Source: Planctomycetota bacterium
GTDB taxonomy: Bacteria > Planctomycetota > Planctomycetia > Pirellulales > Pirellulaceae
NCBI GenBank assembly: GCA_014381825.1
Contig: JACNKX010000128.1
Coordinates: forward strand, 55,331 to 119,330
Reading direction: 5' to 3'
DNA: 64,000 bases
Shown here: positions 8,676 through 17,965 of the stretch, piece after piece
Numbering within the stretch: position 1 is the stretch's first letter
How the letters are laid out: each line of letters opens with the position of its first letter
Translations under genes and position numbers: made by a program
The notes under the pieces: generated by a model
Told to the model about the DNA's origin: nothing
Databases searched by the model: none
Seen by the model: only the letters and a program-made list of their open reading frames with translations

Positions 8676-10322
8676 ATGAGCATTGCAACACTGGACCATG
8701 ATTGCTTCGCCGCCGCATCCAGCGACGACGAAGTGGATTCGGACGAGGCCCTGTTACGAGCGTTCGTTACGAGCCGAGACGATATTGCGTTTGCCAAAGT
8801 CGTCTCGCACCATGCGGGCCTTGTCATGGGTGTGTGCCGCCGAGTGATCGGCAGCGAGCAGGATGCGGAAGATGCGTTTCAGGCCACCTTTCTCGTGTTG
8901 GCTCGTAAGGCCGGTTCACTGAGGAACGGTAAGTCGTTGCCGGCTTGGTTGCACAAGACGGCACACCGAATCTCCTTGAGAGTACGTGCAAATAAAGTAC
9001 GCCGTCGCGAGCAGTCACTCGAGACCGAAATCATGGTCGAAGACAAATCTTCTTTGCACCGAATCGCGACTGACCACGAACGGTCGGCTCTCGATGAAGA
9101 ACTTAATCGGCTGCCGGATCGGTATCGGTTGCCGCTGTTCCTGTGCTGTCTTGAAGGAAAGTCGCGCGACGAGGCAGCACAACAGCTCGGCTGGTCTAGT
9201 GGATCGCTCAAAGGGCGGCTTGAGCGAGGTCGGCAATTGCTTCGCCGGCGTTTGATGTTACGGGGCGTTTCGTTTGCCATCGCCCTGTCGTTAGTGATGC
9301 GAACGCCATCCGTTGCTCATGCTGCCGTGTCCCCTGGAATCGTCGCTTCAACCGTCCAGGCTGGTGTGCGTTACTCAGCTGGTCAATCCCCGGTCGGTTT
9401 CGTTTCTCCCAATGCCCACCATCTCGCTAATTGGAGCTTACAAGTTATGTCAATTACTTCCGCCAAGTTTGCTGTATGTACGCTGTTGGTTATCGGCACG
9501 TTAACGATCGGAAATAGCTGGACAGTCGCTCCGGCTGCCGCAGACGGTAAAGACGGCGGCGCGATCGTCGTCCAGCCTGCAAGTGCCATGGCCCCAGAGC
9601 TAACATTCGTTGCCTTATTTGATGACGATCAAGAGGAGCGAGAACGTGACCAACCGCGGCGAGACAGTGATCAACCGCGCGAAGCCCAGGGGCTACGACG
9701 CGACAGCGATCGACCTCGCGAAGATGAAACTCGCCGCGACAGTGACCGACCACGCGAAACGGAGCAACGCCGCGCGGACGAGTCACGTCGCGACAGCTTC
9801 CGCCCGAAAACGGAGAGTGAAGAAGTACTCTACCGGATGATCGTACAGCTGCAACGCGAAGTGGCAGAACTTCGCAACGCGTTGCGATCTCGCGACGGCC
9901 AACCCAGACGAGACGGTGGTGATCAAGAGCGAGGCCGTGATCAACTCCGCCGCGGACCAGACGCGCCGCGTCGCGAAAGTGACCGCCCGCGCGAACGAGA
10001 TAGTGATCGCCCTGCAACTTCACGAGATGGCGCTCGCGATTCGCGGACATCGCGAGCGGCGCGATGGCAAGACACCAAAGAAGGCAAGATCTTTAAAGCC
10101 TACGACAAGAATGGAGATCTCAAGGTCTCGCTCGAAGAGTGGATCGCGATGAAGGAAGGCGAGATGACCGATGCGAGATATAAGCTGGAATCAGACCGAT
10201 TCAAAGACGCTGAGCCGAGCGGCGATGGCAAGTTCTCCGTCGAAGAGTTCCTTCACTGGTACACCAAGGGCCGAAAGCAGGATGCCCGCGAAGGCGAACG
10301 CCGCGAGTCCAGCGGCCGTTGA
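8676..10322 (+). CDS. ECF sigma factor with transmembrane segment and C-terminal EF-hands
   Basis: The start is placed at ATG 8676 because an AGGAGG lies 13 bases upstream at 8657-8662, giving 548 residues. Residues 24-112 are sigma region 2 (DAEDAFQATFLVLARKAG, PAWLHKTAHRIS) and 140-192 region 4 (LPDRYRLPLFLCCLEGKS, DEAAQQLGWSSGSLKGRLERG). The rest is unusual: hydrophobic stretches at about 196-210 and a probable membrane helix at 264-280, then Arg/Asp-rich repeats of the RRDSDRPRE type at 320-375 and 406-460 around a short coiled coil (383-405), then two EF-hand loops at 477-488 and 513-524. Planctomycetes are known for ECF sigma factors with long C-terminal extensions. A membrane-tethered, calcium-sensing version is my inference. 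It probably acts as a promoter-specificity factor. Confidence 0.85.
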   Translation: MSIATLDHDCFAAASSDDEVDSDEALLRAFVTSRDDIAFAKVVSHHAGLVMGVCRRVIGSEQDAEDAFQATFLVLARKAGSLRNGKSLPAWLHKTAHRISLRVRANKVRRREQSLETEIMVEDKSSLHRIATDHERSALDEELNRLPDRYRLPLFLCCLEGKSRDEAAQQLGWSSGSLKGRLERGRQLLRRRLMLRGVSFAIALSLVMRTPSVAHAAVSPGIVASTVQAGVRYSAGQSPVGFVSPNAHHLANWSLQVMSITSAKFAVCTLLVIGTLTIGNSWTVAPAAADGKDGGAIVVQPASAMAPELTFVALFDDDQEERERDQPRRDSDQPREAQGLRRDSDRPREDETRRDSDRPRETEQRRADESRRDSFRPKTESEEVLYRMIVQLQREVAELRNALRSRDGQPRRDGGDQERGRDQLRRGPDAPRRESDRPRERDSDRPATSRDGARDSRTSRAARWQDTKEGKIFKAYDKNGDLKVSLEEWIAMKEGEMTDARYKLESDRFKDAEPSGDGKFSVEEFLHWYTKGRKQDAREGERRESSGR

Positions 10323-10334
10323 ATGGCCGACTCT

Positions 10335-11144
10335 CTAAGTGGCGAGCTGCCAAATGATGACGCCTATTCCAACGGGAATGCACCAAGCGGCGAAGTATTG
10401 AAATCGCCCGCGCTCAAGCCATTTGACCAATAGCCAGAGCGAAGCGAGCCCGACCGTATACGAGACTGCGGCCCCAATGCCAAGATTCACCAATCGGCTT
10501 GTCTCGCCAAGAGCCGGCGTGAGTGAGACGTCTCGCGAGAGTTTAACCATCTCCAACAGACAAGCTCCACCAATCACCGGTATCGCCATTAGAAACGAAA
10601 ACGTCGCGGCGGATGTCGGGGCCAGCCCGAGGCGGAGCCCCGTTGATATCGTCGTTCCACTGCGCGACAGGCCAGGAAGAATCGCGAGTGCCTGGCTGGC
10701 GCCGATCAGTGCGGCGTGCTTGTAGCTTAGGTTTCCGCACTCGTCCTTACCGTTAGCATTGCGAGATGCCCAAAGCAAGATGAGTCCGGTCACGGGCAGC
10801 AAGCAGCCCGCTAACAGCGGACTGGAGAGCATTGCGTCAGCGCCGCTTAGCTTGATACTGAGACCTATCACGACGGCTGGCACGGTTGCGATGCCCAGTG
10901 GTGCGATCAGCGCGCGATCGGTTGATAGCAGCTTCCAGATTCGATGCCAGTAAAACACGACGATCGAGAGTAACGTCCCGCCGTGTAAGCAAATATTGAC
11001 GTCACCGACGTCCAACTTCTCGACATCACCATCCGCCATTAACGCGGCCACGATCACAAGGTGGCCGCTCGAGCTGACCGGGAGGAACTCCGTCACGCCT
11101 TGAACGATCGCCAGCACAATGATCTCAGACAGTGACAGTTCCAC
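10335..11144 (-). CDS. uppP: Undecaprenyl-diphosphatase (BacA/UppP)
   Basis: This 269-residue integral membrane enzyme removes a phosphate from undecaprenyl diphosphate, recycling the lipid carrier used for cell-wall and surface glycan assembly. Two family signatures are intact: QGVTEFLPVSSSGHLVI at residues 16-32, and LPGLSRSGTTISTGL near residue 155. Several hydrophobic helices fill the rest, as expected for an eight-helix protein. It converges with the sigma factor gene, with 12 bases between the stops. It follows the cyclophilin gene on the same strand after a 93-base gap and so may be transcribed separately. The call is secure. Confidence 0.93.
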   Translation of the reverse strand: MELSLSEIIVLAIVQGVTEFLPVSSSGHLVIVAALMADGDVEKLDVGDVNICLHGGTLLSIVVFYWHRIWKLLSTDRALIAPLGIATVPAVVIGLSIKLSGADAMLSSPLLAGCLLPVTGLILLWASRNANGKDECGNLSYKHAALIGASQALAILPGLSRSGTTISTGLRLGLAPTSAATFSFLMAIPVIGGACLLEMVKLSRDVSLTPALGETSRLVNLGIGAAVSYTVGLASLWLLVKWLERGRFQYFAAWCIPVGIGVIIWQLAT

Positions 11145-11237
11145 GAACGCACGGACTCCAGTGACAGGTTAACGTCGGCGGAGGGTAGATCTAGGGGGAG
11201 CTTTCGTCAAGGCAGAGATTCGATTGTACGAGCGATA

Positions 11238-11669
11238 TTACTCGTCGGCGATCGTCACCTTTTCCATCACGTCACCGCCGACGATCGCATCAACGACGTC
11301 CTGTCCTTCTAGAACGTTGCCGAATACGGAGTGCTTGCCGTCCAGGTGCGGTGTGGCGACGTGAGTGATGAAGAATTGCGACCCGTTGGTGTTGGGACCA
11401 CTGTTTGCCATCGAGAGGACGCCAGGACCATCATGCTTGAGGTCGGCATGGAATTCGTCTTCGAACTTGTAACCAGGGCCGCCCGTTCCTGTCCCTTGCG
11501 GACAGCCGCCTTGGATCATGAAGTTGGGGATCACGCGATGGAACTTCAGGCCATCGTAGTAACCGTCCGCGGTGAGTTTCTCGAAGTTTTCAACAGTCTT
11601 CGGCGTCTTGTCGTCGTGCAGTTGAATGCGGATGGTGCCTTTGTTCGTTTCGATCGTTGCGACTTTCAT
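11238..11669 (-). CDS. Peptidyl-prolyl cis-trans isomerase, cyclophilin type
   Basis: The product is a minimal single-domain cyclophilin of 143 residues with no signal peptide, so it should act in the cytoplasm to catalyse proline isomerisation during folding. The catalytic core is recognisable: [15 protein letters not shown] (containing the catalytic arginine), [21 protein letters not shown], and [10 protein letters not shown]. The start ATG has an AGGAAC-like ribosome binding site just upstream. A copy of the dispersed GTAGGGTGTCGG-type repeat lies 20 bases upstream of the start, between this gene and modC, and separates it from the molybdate transporter operon. Confidence 0.93.
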   Translation of the reverse strand: MKVATIETNKGTIRIQLHDDKTPKTVENFEKLTADGYYDGLKFHRVIPNFMIQGGCPQGTGTGGPGYKFEDEFHADLKHDGPGVLSMANSGPNTNGSQFFITHVATPHLDGKHSVFGNVLEGQDVVDAIVGGDVMEKVTIADE

Positions 11670-11688
11670 GAATGTTCCTCTAGGGTTT

Positions 11689-11714
11689 TGGTGCGGCTGA
11701 CGCCGACACCCTAC
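11689..11714. repeat. Single arm of the dispersed REP-like repeat
   Basis: These 26 bases, beginning TGGTGCGGCTGACG and ending GACACCCTAC, match the right arm of the inverted repeat at 1513-1580 almost exactly (one extra base). There is no partner arm here. The copy lies between modC and the cyclophilin gene. Confidence 0.65.
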
Positions 11715-11731
11715 GGTTGGATTGTCGTTTG

Positions 11732-12385
11732 CTATGCTCGTTTGATTGGTTGTTCCGTTACTATGCCGTCTTCGATGCGGAATACGTTATCTGCCAGCCG
11801 CTCGACGTCCTGCATGTGATGCGTAACGTGAAGTGTTGTGACGCCTGTGTGTTCCTGAACATGCTTAAGTAGTGAGTAGAGTTGGTTACGGGTCTCATCG
11901 TCAAGGGCGCTCAACGGTTCATCCAGCAACAGCGTACTCGGGCGAAATGCTAATGCACGCCCGATGGCCACGCGTTGTTTCTCGCCGCCGCTCAATCCGC
12001 GCGGCAGACGGTGAAGCAGATCTTCGATCTCCAGTAACTCAGCCAATTCGGCCACTCGCTCGTCGATCTTAGGCCGAGACACGCGTCGAATGTCCAACGC
12101 GAACGACAGGTGTTCTCGTATCGACATTGTCGAGAACAGAGCCCCATCCTGCGGGACGTAGCCGATGTTTCGTTCGGCCGGCTTGAGGCCAGTCACATCG
12201 CGGTCGCCCAACAGGATCTGCCCACCGGTGACATGCTTGAGCCCGGCGATCGCTTCGAGAATAGTCGTCTTGCCGCTTCCCGTGCGCCCCATCAACATGC
12301 CGTACGCGCCGGTCGGCACGACGAAGGAGGCGTCCTTCAACGTGAATTGACCGGAGTGAGCGGTAAGTTTCTCGATGACAATCAC
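11732..12385 (-). CDS. modC: ABC transporter ATP-binding subunit, molybdate/tungstate type
   Basis: This 217-residue cytoplasmic ATPase has Walker [10 protein letters not shown] at residues 33-41, a Q-loop, the signature LSGGEKQR near 130, Walker [12 protein letters not shown], and an H-loop in LHVTHHMQD. The start is a GTG. It lies 11 bases downstream of the modB-like permease and is the third gene of the group modA-modB-modC. It lacks the C-terminal MOP (molybdate-binding) domain of classical E. coli ModC, which is about 350 residues long, so it is a short form. Energising uptake of molybdate, tungstate or a related oxyanion is inferred from its partners. Confidence 0.82.
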   Translation of the reverse strand: MIVIEKLTAHSGQFTLKDASFVVPTGAYGMLMGRTGSGKTTILEAIAGLKHVTGGQILLGDRDVTGLKPAERNIGYVPQDGALFSTMSIREHLSFALDIRRVSRPKIDERVAELAELLEIEDLLHRLPRGLSGGEKQRVAIGRALAFRPSTLLLDEPLSALDDETRNQLYSLLKHVQEHTGVTTLHVTHHMQDVERLADNVFRIEDGIVTEQPIKRA

Positions 12386-12396
12386 AAGCAGCGCCG

Positions 12397-14226
12397 TTAG
12401 ATCGCGAGGTTACGTGTGCCCCAAGCTCGGGCGAGTACTAGGACGATAACTGCTGCTGCAACCATGATCAACGAGACAGCGACTGCGGCACCGAGGTCGC
12501 CGATGTTCAATTCCAAGAAGACCGTTGTCGAAAGGACTTCTGTCTTGCCACGTGTTGTTCCAGCAAAGATCAGCAGCGGACCGAACTCACCCAACGACCG
12601 GGCCCAAGCTAGTGTCGCCGCTGTCAGTACGCCGCGCTTCGCCTCGGGCAAAACCACCATGCCGAATGCTTGGGCGCGGCTGCAGCCAAGTGTCAATGCA
12701 ACTTGCTCGTGTCGCGCGTCGATGTGATCAAACGTTGCTCGCATGGTTCGGACGGCGAAGGCACACGCTACCGCGAACTGCGCCAAAATGACGGCAGGGA
12801 TCTGGTAGACGACCGCTTCGCGCAACGCAACCGGAAAGAATTGAAAGAGGATTAACAAACTCAATCCAACCACCAGCGGCGGCAAAACGATCGGAATGTC
12901 GAGTATCGCATCAATCAAGTTGCGGCCGAAAAAGTCATGGCGCGACATCAAGTAGCCGATCGGAATCGCAACCCAAAGCGAAAGGATCGCCGTGATCGTA
13001 CACGAAAGAAGAGTCAGGCGAATCGAGTACTGGATCTCGGATTTCTGAAGTGCGGTGGTGATCGGATTGTAAAAGAGACGCGCCGACCGGGGGTTCTCGC
13101 GTTGCCATGCATCCCGGATTCGTCCGTTCCAAGTAAAGCTCAGCTGAGCGACAGCGCCGCCGTCGGGGAGATGTACTTCGAGCTTTGCGACGCCTGGTTG
13201 TCCGATTTCGATTCGTTGTACGCTGTTTGGCCCGCCGTTGTCGATCTCACGGTTTGCGAGCTGGTTGCCATTCATATCGTAAGTGATTACCGAGCCTCCC
13301 GCCGCGTTGATGTCGAGGAGTTGAAGCTCGTCGATCTGGACGGGATCTTGCCACGTAAAGTTCAGCGACCCGGAATCGGACAACGGTGAAATCTGTCCTG
13401 CCTCCGGCGGCACGACACGAACACTGCCGATGCGAATCGTCTCGCGGCCCGGTTGCTTTAGCTTTGCGTCCATTACGCCAGCAAGCGTGTATTCGACGCT
13501 GGCTTCGGCGGTTGGTGAGCCGGTCGTGACATCCATTCGGGAGACGTCTTCATCGCCGATCTCGGTATCAGAGGAACCGTCGGCTGCTGGTTCGGTGATC
13601 GCATGTCGCTTGATCACCGAACCGTCGACACCGTAGGTCACGATCTCGCCGTCGTCCACCGTCAACGCACGAAGTCGAACACGTTCGACACGCACCGGGC
13701 TGACCCAATTGGTGACGAGCTGTCCTTTCTTGGCGGCATCGTCATCCGTCTGCGACTTGGCCGCGATCACGAGAACTTTGCCCAGCGGCATCGCGTTTCG
13801 ACCGGGCGACCGCTCGCCACCACCGCGTCCGACGCCAGCTCCACCAAACGCCTGGTTCGGCGTCCCGAGATTGCTGTTGGCGGCGGACGGCTTATCGCTG
13901 TCGATGATTCGTGCCGGATGGTCCGTCGGATCGTGTGTCGAAATCTGCATGCCATACATCGAATACTGGTCGGCGACGATGTCACCGATCTTCAGCGGCT
14001 TTCCCTGATCGTCGGTCGAGAAGTCTAAGATGACTCGCTCGCTCATATCGCTTGTGAAGATATAGGCCGCATCAGCCAGCAGCATGGTGATGATCAAAAC
14101 GACGTAAGTGCCGCCGATCACGCCCAAGATTGCGTAGAACAGCGGGTCCGTTCGAACGCGACGCGTAGTTTCGGGTGCGTTGTCTGGCCCAATACTTATA
14201 GGCCCAGTGTTTGGGGACACAGTCAT
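12397..14226 (-). CDS. modB: ModB-type ABC permease with a large extracytoplasmic insert
   Basis: I place the start at ATG 14226, which has a GGAG six bases upstream and lies 10 bases after the modA stop; a longer frame would overlap modA. The 609-residue protein is more than twice the usual ModB length. Residues 28-56 form a first membrane helix. Residues of about 57-395 are soluble and predicted outside: they include a GDIVADQY-SMYGMQIS element and NLGTPNQAF, both typical of bacterial exoprotein beta-sandwiches, then two related units at 173-212 (NWVSPVRVERVRL) and 291-330 (TWQDPVQIDELQL). The canonical permease domain follows (IPIVLPPLVVGLSLL and the EAA-type loop ALTLGCSRAQAF). Transport of molybdate or tungstate is inferred from the binding protein. 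Confidence 0.85.
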   Translation of the reverse strand: MTVSPNTGPISIGPDNAPETTRRVRTDPLFYAILGVIGGTYVVLIITMLLADAAYIFTSDMSERVILDFSTDDQGKPLKIGDIVADQYSMYGMQISTHDPTDHPARIIDSDKPSAANSNLGTPNQAFGGAGVGRGGGERSPGRNAMPLGKVLVIAAKSQTDDDAAKKGQLVTNWVSPVRVERVRLRALTVDDGEIVTYGVDGSVIKRHAITEPAADGSSDTEIGDEDVSRMDVTTGSPTAEASVEYTLAGVMDAKLKQPGRETIRIGSVRVVPPEAGQISPLSDSGSLNFTWQDPVQIDELQLLDINAAGGSVITYDMNGNQLANREIDNGGPNSVQRIEIGQPGVAKLEVHLPDGGAVAQLSFTWNGRIRDAWQRENPRSARLFYNPITTALQKSEIQYSIRLTLLSCTITAILSLWVAIPIGYLMSRHDFFGRNLIDAILDIPIVLPPLVVGLSLLILFQFFPVALREAVVYQIPAVILAQFAVACAFAVRTMRATFDHIDARHEQVALTLGCSRAQAFGMVVLPEAKRGVLTAATLAWARSLGEFGPLLIFAGTTRGKTEVLSTTVFLELNIGDLGAAVAVSLIMVAAAVIVLVLARAWGTRNLAI

Positions 14227-14236
14227 GAAGCTCCGA

Positions 14237-15859
14237 CTAATCCACTCGTGCGGAGCTATGATTGTCGAGTCGCCAGTTAAAGCCCTTGGACTCGAATCTG
14301 TCTCGCGATTGTGCCAACTTGGCAAACAGTCGGTGCCCGAGATACTTTTGGTCGCTTGAACGCGCAACGCTGAAGGGCTGAATCGCCTTGGCCAATTGCG
14401 AATCGATGTCGATCACTCCCAGTCGTTCGCCTTCCGCGCGGGTGTCGGTCCGGTACGCGAGCACGGCGTCGGCGGCTCCGGTTGTTACTTGCGGAATCAA
14501 GAACGCGGAACTGGTTGTTTGGTTCACAAGGTTGCCATTCGATTTGATCTGTTCGTACAAGCCTTCGCCCTGTAACAACCTCTGCGAGAGAACGCCGATC
14601 GTGCATTTATCCGGCTGGCCTAAGACGACTCGTATACCTGGTTTCGCCAAGTCGGCCAGCGAACTGATCTGTTTTGGGTTGTCTTTCTGAGTGACGATCA
14701 CGATATCTGTATCAGATACGTTAACAGCATCTTGAAATAGCTCGTTGACGGCTTCCAAATAGTAAACGTCGCACGCCATATAGACATCGGGAAAGCTGCC
14801 GGCTTGTCCACCGAGAATGCCGCGCATCGTCGCCGTCAGAATGCCGCATCCGTTGAAGACTGCATTGACCGTCACGCCCTCTCGCTCCTCAAACTCTCTA
14901 ATAACAGGTTCAAGTGCAGCCCGATTGACGGCTCCCGCGAAAAATGTCAACTCCGGATGCTCTTCCCAGATGTCACCTTCGACCGACGTGAAGCTCAGCG
15001 CACGAAACACTTCCAAACCGCGATCACGTGCGGAGGCATAGCGGGCAAAGTGGATGGCAGCAGCCGGATTCTTAGAAAACGAGACGACGCTCGTTTCGAT
15101 GCTTGCTATTCCGGCATCGAGCTCACTTACTTCGATTGCGGCAAGTTCGCTGTACTGCGCGACGGTAGAATCCCAGATGATTCCTGCGTCGACGCTGCCG
15201 AGCTTCACTGCATTGGCGACCTCGTTGACCGTAGGTTTGAAGACACCGCTTTCTGTCACGCGAGGTTCAAGTGCCGCCCAGTGGCCCGATGCGGAGAGTA
15301 ACTTACGAACCTTCTTTCCGACGGCTGCGGCATCGGGATCACCCAGTGCGACTTTAACATCTTCACGAGACAAGTCTTCGATGCTTCGAATGCCTTTGGG
15401 GTTGCCGGCCTGGACCGCAATCACTGGCTTCATCAACGCCAGGGGAAACGCTTCGGATGTCAATCCTTTCTCTTCGGCCAATCGAATGTAGCTCGCGTCG
15501 CCAGCCAGATAGAGATCACCTGACTTGTTGACTTCGAGTTGGTTCAGCAGCGTATTCGAGCCGCCGTACTGCAGGTTAATGCGAATACCGTATTCCGCTT
15601 CATACTTTCCGGCGATCTGTTCCATCGGGTATCGCATTCCCGCCGCACAGTACATCAACAGCTCGCTCGTTCCAGCGGCTGAGTTCGCCGTATCGCCGTG
15701 TGTTGTATTAGAGTTGGCGACCGCGGTAGCCCCACGACCGTTGCTCTTCTTGCCGCCGCCCATCAGCAAGTAACTGAGCATACCGACGAGTACCAACGAA
15801 CCGGCCGCGAGGATGTAAAGCGAGTTTGTCGAGCCACGGGGGCAACGTTTGCGAGGCAT
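14237..15859 (-). CDS. modA: Tandem-duplicated molybdate-type substrate-binding protein (ModA-ModA)
   Basis: This 540-residue protein starts with a membrane-anchor helix (YILAAGSLVLVGMLSYLLMG) and then has two ModA-like binding domains in one chain. Domain 1 covers about 65-300 (LLMYCAAGMRYPMEQIAGKYE, QYGGSNTLLNQLEVNKSGDLYLAGDASYI). Domain 2 covers about 305-515 (LTFFAGAVNRAALEPVIREFE, NGCGILTATMRGILGGQAGSFPDVYMACDVYYL). Each repeats the start, hinge and metal-oxyanion contact segments, for instance KVALGDPDAAAVG and RVVLGQPDKCTIG. Normal ModA has one domain of about 230 residues. The protein appears membrane-tethered and heads the three-gene transporter group. The ligand could be molybdate, tungstate or another tetrahedral oxyanion. 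Confidence 0.87.
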   Translation of the reverse strand: MPRKRCPRGSTNSLYILAAGSLVLVGMLSYLLMGGGKKSNGRGATAVANSNTTHGDTANSAAGTSELLMYCAAGMRYPMEQIAGKYEAEYGIRINLQYGGSNTLLNQLEVNKSGDLYLAGDASYIRLAEEKGLTSEAFPLALMKPVIAVQAGNPKGIRSIEDLSREDVKVALGDPDAAAVGKKVRKLLSASGHWAALEPRVTESGVFKPTVNEVANAVKLGSVDAGIIWDSTVAQYSELAAIEVSELDAGIASIETSVVSFSKNPAAAIHFARYASARDRGLEVFRALSFTSVEGDIWEEHPELTFFAGAVNRAALEPVIREFEEREGVTVNAVFNGCGILTATMRGILGGQAGSFPDVYMACDVYYLEAVNELFQDAVNVSDTDIVIVTQKDNPKQISSLADLAKPGIRVVLGQPDKCTIGVLSQRLLQGEGLYEQIKSNGNLVNQTTSSAFLIPQVTTGAADAVLAYRTDTRAEGERLGVIDIDSQLAKAIQPFSVARSSDQKYLGHRLFAKLAQSRDRFESKGFNWRLDNHSSARVD

Positions 15860-16026
15860 TTCGTAACCTGTAGAGCGGGAGCGGCGTGCTTCGGGAGGGG
15901 CGGCATTTCGCGGTCTCGTAGCTTCCAGGGGGAAAGCTTACGACCGAACGAGCCCCATTCTGACACCGCGCCAAGCGTCACGCAACTGTATGCCGCTGGA
16001 CGGCAGAGGATAGACCGGCCTGCTGT

Positions 16027-17109
16027 TTAGGCAGCTTTGGGTGGTCGGTCGCCCGCATTTTCGTCCTTGAGTCGTTGCCAGTTCTCGACCGGCAATGCGA
16101 TCGCGAGTTTTAGTGCTCCGGCGGCTCCCGCGAAAACACTGTCATAAACTTTCGTAACGCTTCCGCCGCCGTATTCGACAAGTTCCGCCTCGATGGCTCG
16201 ATCGAGTCCTTTCAGCTGGCTGCCGCCGCCCGCCAGGACGATGTTCTGCAGGAGTGCTCTTTGTTGTTCAGGATCAAACCGAGTGACAAGCGATTTAATG
16301 CCTTCGAGAATCCCTGGGACGATCGCTCGCGACGCTTCGTGCAGCAATTCAGTTACGTCAAATTCTTTTGGGCGACCATCGACCGGCAACATCACGACCG
16401 CGCGTTCGTGATCATCGGTGACGCAGCCGTGCTTCTCCTTGATCTCTCGAATCATCCGTTGCGAGATTCTTGCGGCTGGGAATGCTTCTTGCAGGAGCGT
16501 GAAGAAGCGGGCGTCGATGTGATCGCCTCCGATCGGTATCGTGATCTGGTCGTCGTCCGCCGGATAGGCACCGAACATCGGGCAAAGGTCAATCGTTCCC
16601 GCACCGATGTCGATCATCAAGGTTTCCGTCAATCGATTCATCCCGTACGCAACAGCAAATGGTTCTGGGACGATGACAACGGCATCAAAGGCGGCCTGAG
16701 CAGCTTCAATGATGACTTCCTTGTTCTCAAGCGTCGCTCGCGAAGGAGATCCGACGACTCCAACCACAGGAACGTCGACCGGCGAGACCCGAGACACAGC
16801 GTGTCGGACGAGGTGTTGTGCTGCCATGCGATGCAGCGCCACGGATTCGGACGTGATTCCGGCGACACGGTGATCGTTGAATTTAAGCGATCCCATCGCG
16901 AAGGGGCGGATGATATCCAACGCTAATGGGTGTCGCTCGATATCTTCACCGAACGCAATCTCACCACCGACCAAGTGTCGAGCGACATGATCCTTGGGCC
17001 AACCGACGCAGCTCTTGAGTGTCTCGCGCAGTCCATTGGAACAACAGACCGAAGTCTTGAACGTTCCAAGGTCCATGCCGACGAACACGGCTTCCTGTTG
17101 CTCGTTCAT
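16027..17109 (-). CDS. MamK/MreB-like bacterial actin
   Basis: The 360-residue product has the actin-fold ATPase motifs: phosphate-1 [10 protein letters not shown] at residues 11-20, phosphate-2 [10 protein letters not shown] at about 166-175, and adenosine motif [11 protein letters not shown] near 290. It also has the [10 protein letters not shown] and [10 protein letters not shown] segments shared by MreB and MamK. Length and the wording of these motifs fit the MamK-like family found in many planctomycetes rather than canonical MreB. It probably assembles into cytoplasmic filaments, although its cargo is unknown. The start codon overlaps the end of a membrane-protein gene by four bases (17106-17109), implying translational coupling and possibly a membrane anchor for the filament. 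Confidence 0.82.
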   Translation of the reverse strand: MNEQQEAVFVGMDLGTFKTSVCCSNGLRETLKSCVGWPKDHVARHLVGGEIAFGEDIERHPLALDIIRPFAMGSLKFNDHRVAGITSESVALHRMAAQHLVRHAVSRVSPVDVPVVGVVGSPSRATLENKEVIIEAAQAAFDAVVIVPEPFAVAYGMNRLTETLMIDIGAGTIDLCPMFGAYPADDDQITIPIGGDHIDARFFTLLQEAFPAARISQRMIREIKEKHGCVTDDHERAVVMLPVDGRPKEFDVTELLHEASRAIVPGILEGIKSLVTRFDPEQQRALLQNIVLAGGGSQLKGLDRAIEAELVEYGGGSVTKVYDSVFAGAAGALKLAIALPVENWQRLKDENAGDRPPKAA

Positions 17110-17876
17110 AATTCTGCTCCTTCTTCCGATCGGGGATTTTGATTCTTGGGACCGTGAGTCTCTCGCTTGACGCTTCGACTTTGTTTTCGCAATTGGTCGC
17201 GCAGGTGAAGATTCTGCTGATAGATCTGTGACAGCATCGAGTCAGAGTTGTCCTCGCTTGGAATGTTGGTCGAAGTGTTCTGCGGCGATTCCGTCGGAAT
17301 CGAAGGGTTGTCGACGCGAAGTTGGTTCTCCGAGTCGTTGATCGATTCAATGACTTGATCGCGGACCGGAACGCTCACGCGACGCGGTTTTCGCAAAGGC
17401 TCGTGGTCTTCTCTGTCGAGGACGACAACACGAATATCAGACTCGCGTTTTGTGAGATCAACGTACTCGCGAACAATCTCAACGCATTGTGCATGAACTA
17501 GCGAAGGCAACATGTAGTGAACGACGAGCAAACACGCAGCGAATCCGACAGCAAAGCACAGCACAGCGCCAATGATGCTGTTAGCTTCAAGAGCGGGGAC
17601 GCGGAAATCCGCCGAGATCACGGTCTCTGCTGGTTGCTGTTCTGGACTCACCGACGGTAGTGATTCGAATTCGAGTTGGGCATGTTGAGCCGCGGCAGCA
17701 GTTGTAGAAATCGCCAGCAACACGCAGACCGTGATGGTCCCGATTCGACGGGCGATTCTCTGAGTGCTGTCTCGATGCAACATGTCCGCGATCAGTAATT
17801 GAATTCTTCGTTGCGCACGTTTCCTTACCGAGAGCATCGGCTGCGACGATCGGATCGCTTGAAGCGGAAGCGACAA
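17106..17876 (-). CDS. Membrane protein coupled to the MamK-like actin gene
   Basis: I do not recognise a named family. The 256-residue product has a first hydrophobic segment at about 49-64 ([15 protein letters not shown], possibly an internal signal), a strong membrane helix at about 100-125 ([24 protein letters not shown]), and then a hydrophilic C-terminal part ending in a helix rich in Gln, Arg and Lys ([22 protein letters not shown]). The last residues overlap the start of the actin-like gene, so the two proteins are probably made together and may interact. The N-terminal extension of about 30 residues is basic, and a later start is possible. A role as filament anchor or adaptor is speculation. 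Confidence 0.65.
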   Translation of the reverse strand: MSLPLQAIRSSQPMLSVRKRAQRRIQLLIADMLHRDSTQRIARRIGTITVCVLLAISTTAAAAQHAQLEFESLPSVSPEQQPAETVISADFRVPALEANSIIGAVLCFAVGFAACLLVVHYMLPSLVHAQCVEIVREYVDLTKRESDIRVVVLDREDHEPLRKPRRVSVPVRDQVIESINDSENQLRVDNPSIPTESPQNTSTNIPSEDNSDSMLSQIYQQNLHLRDQLRKQSRSVKRETHGPKNQNPRSEEGAEL

Positions 17877-17965
17877 GCACGACAGGATGAACGCGCCGCT
17901 CCCGGTTGCGTAAGATATGACGGGTAGTACTTGGCGGTTCGCGTCGGGAAACGGCCACGCCGCGG

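Noticed and set aside
15698..16030. 110-residue plus-strand frame upstream of the modA gene
   Set aside because: Most of it is antisense to modA; there is no ribosome binding site or motif in the remaining intergenic part.
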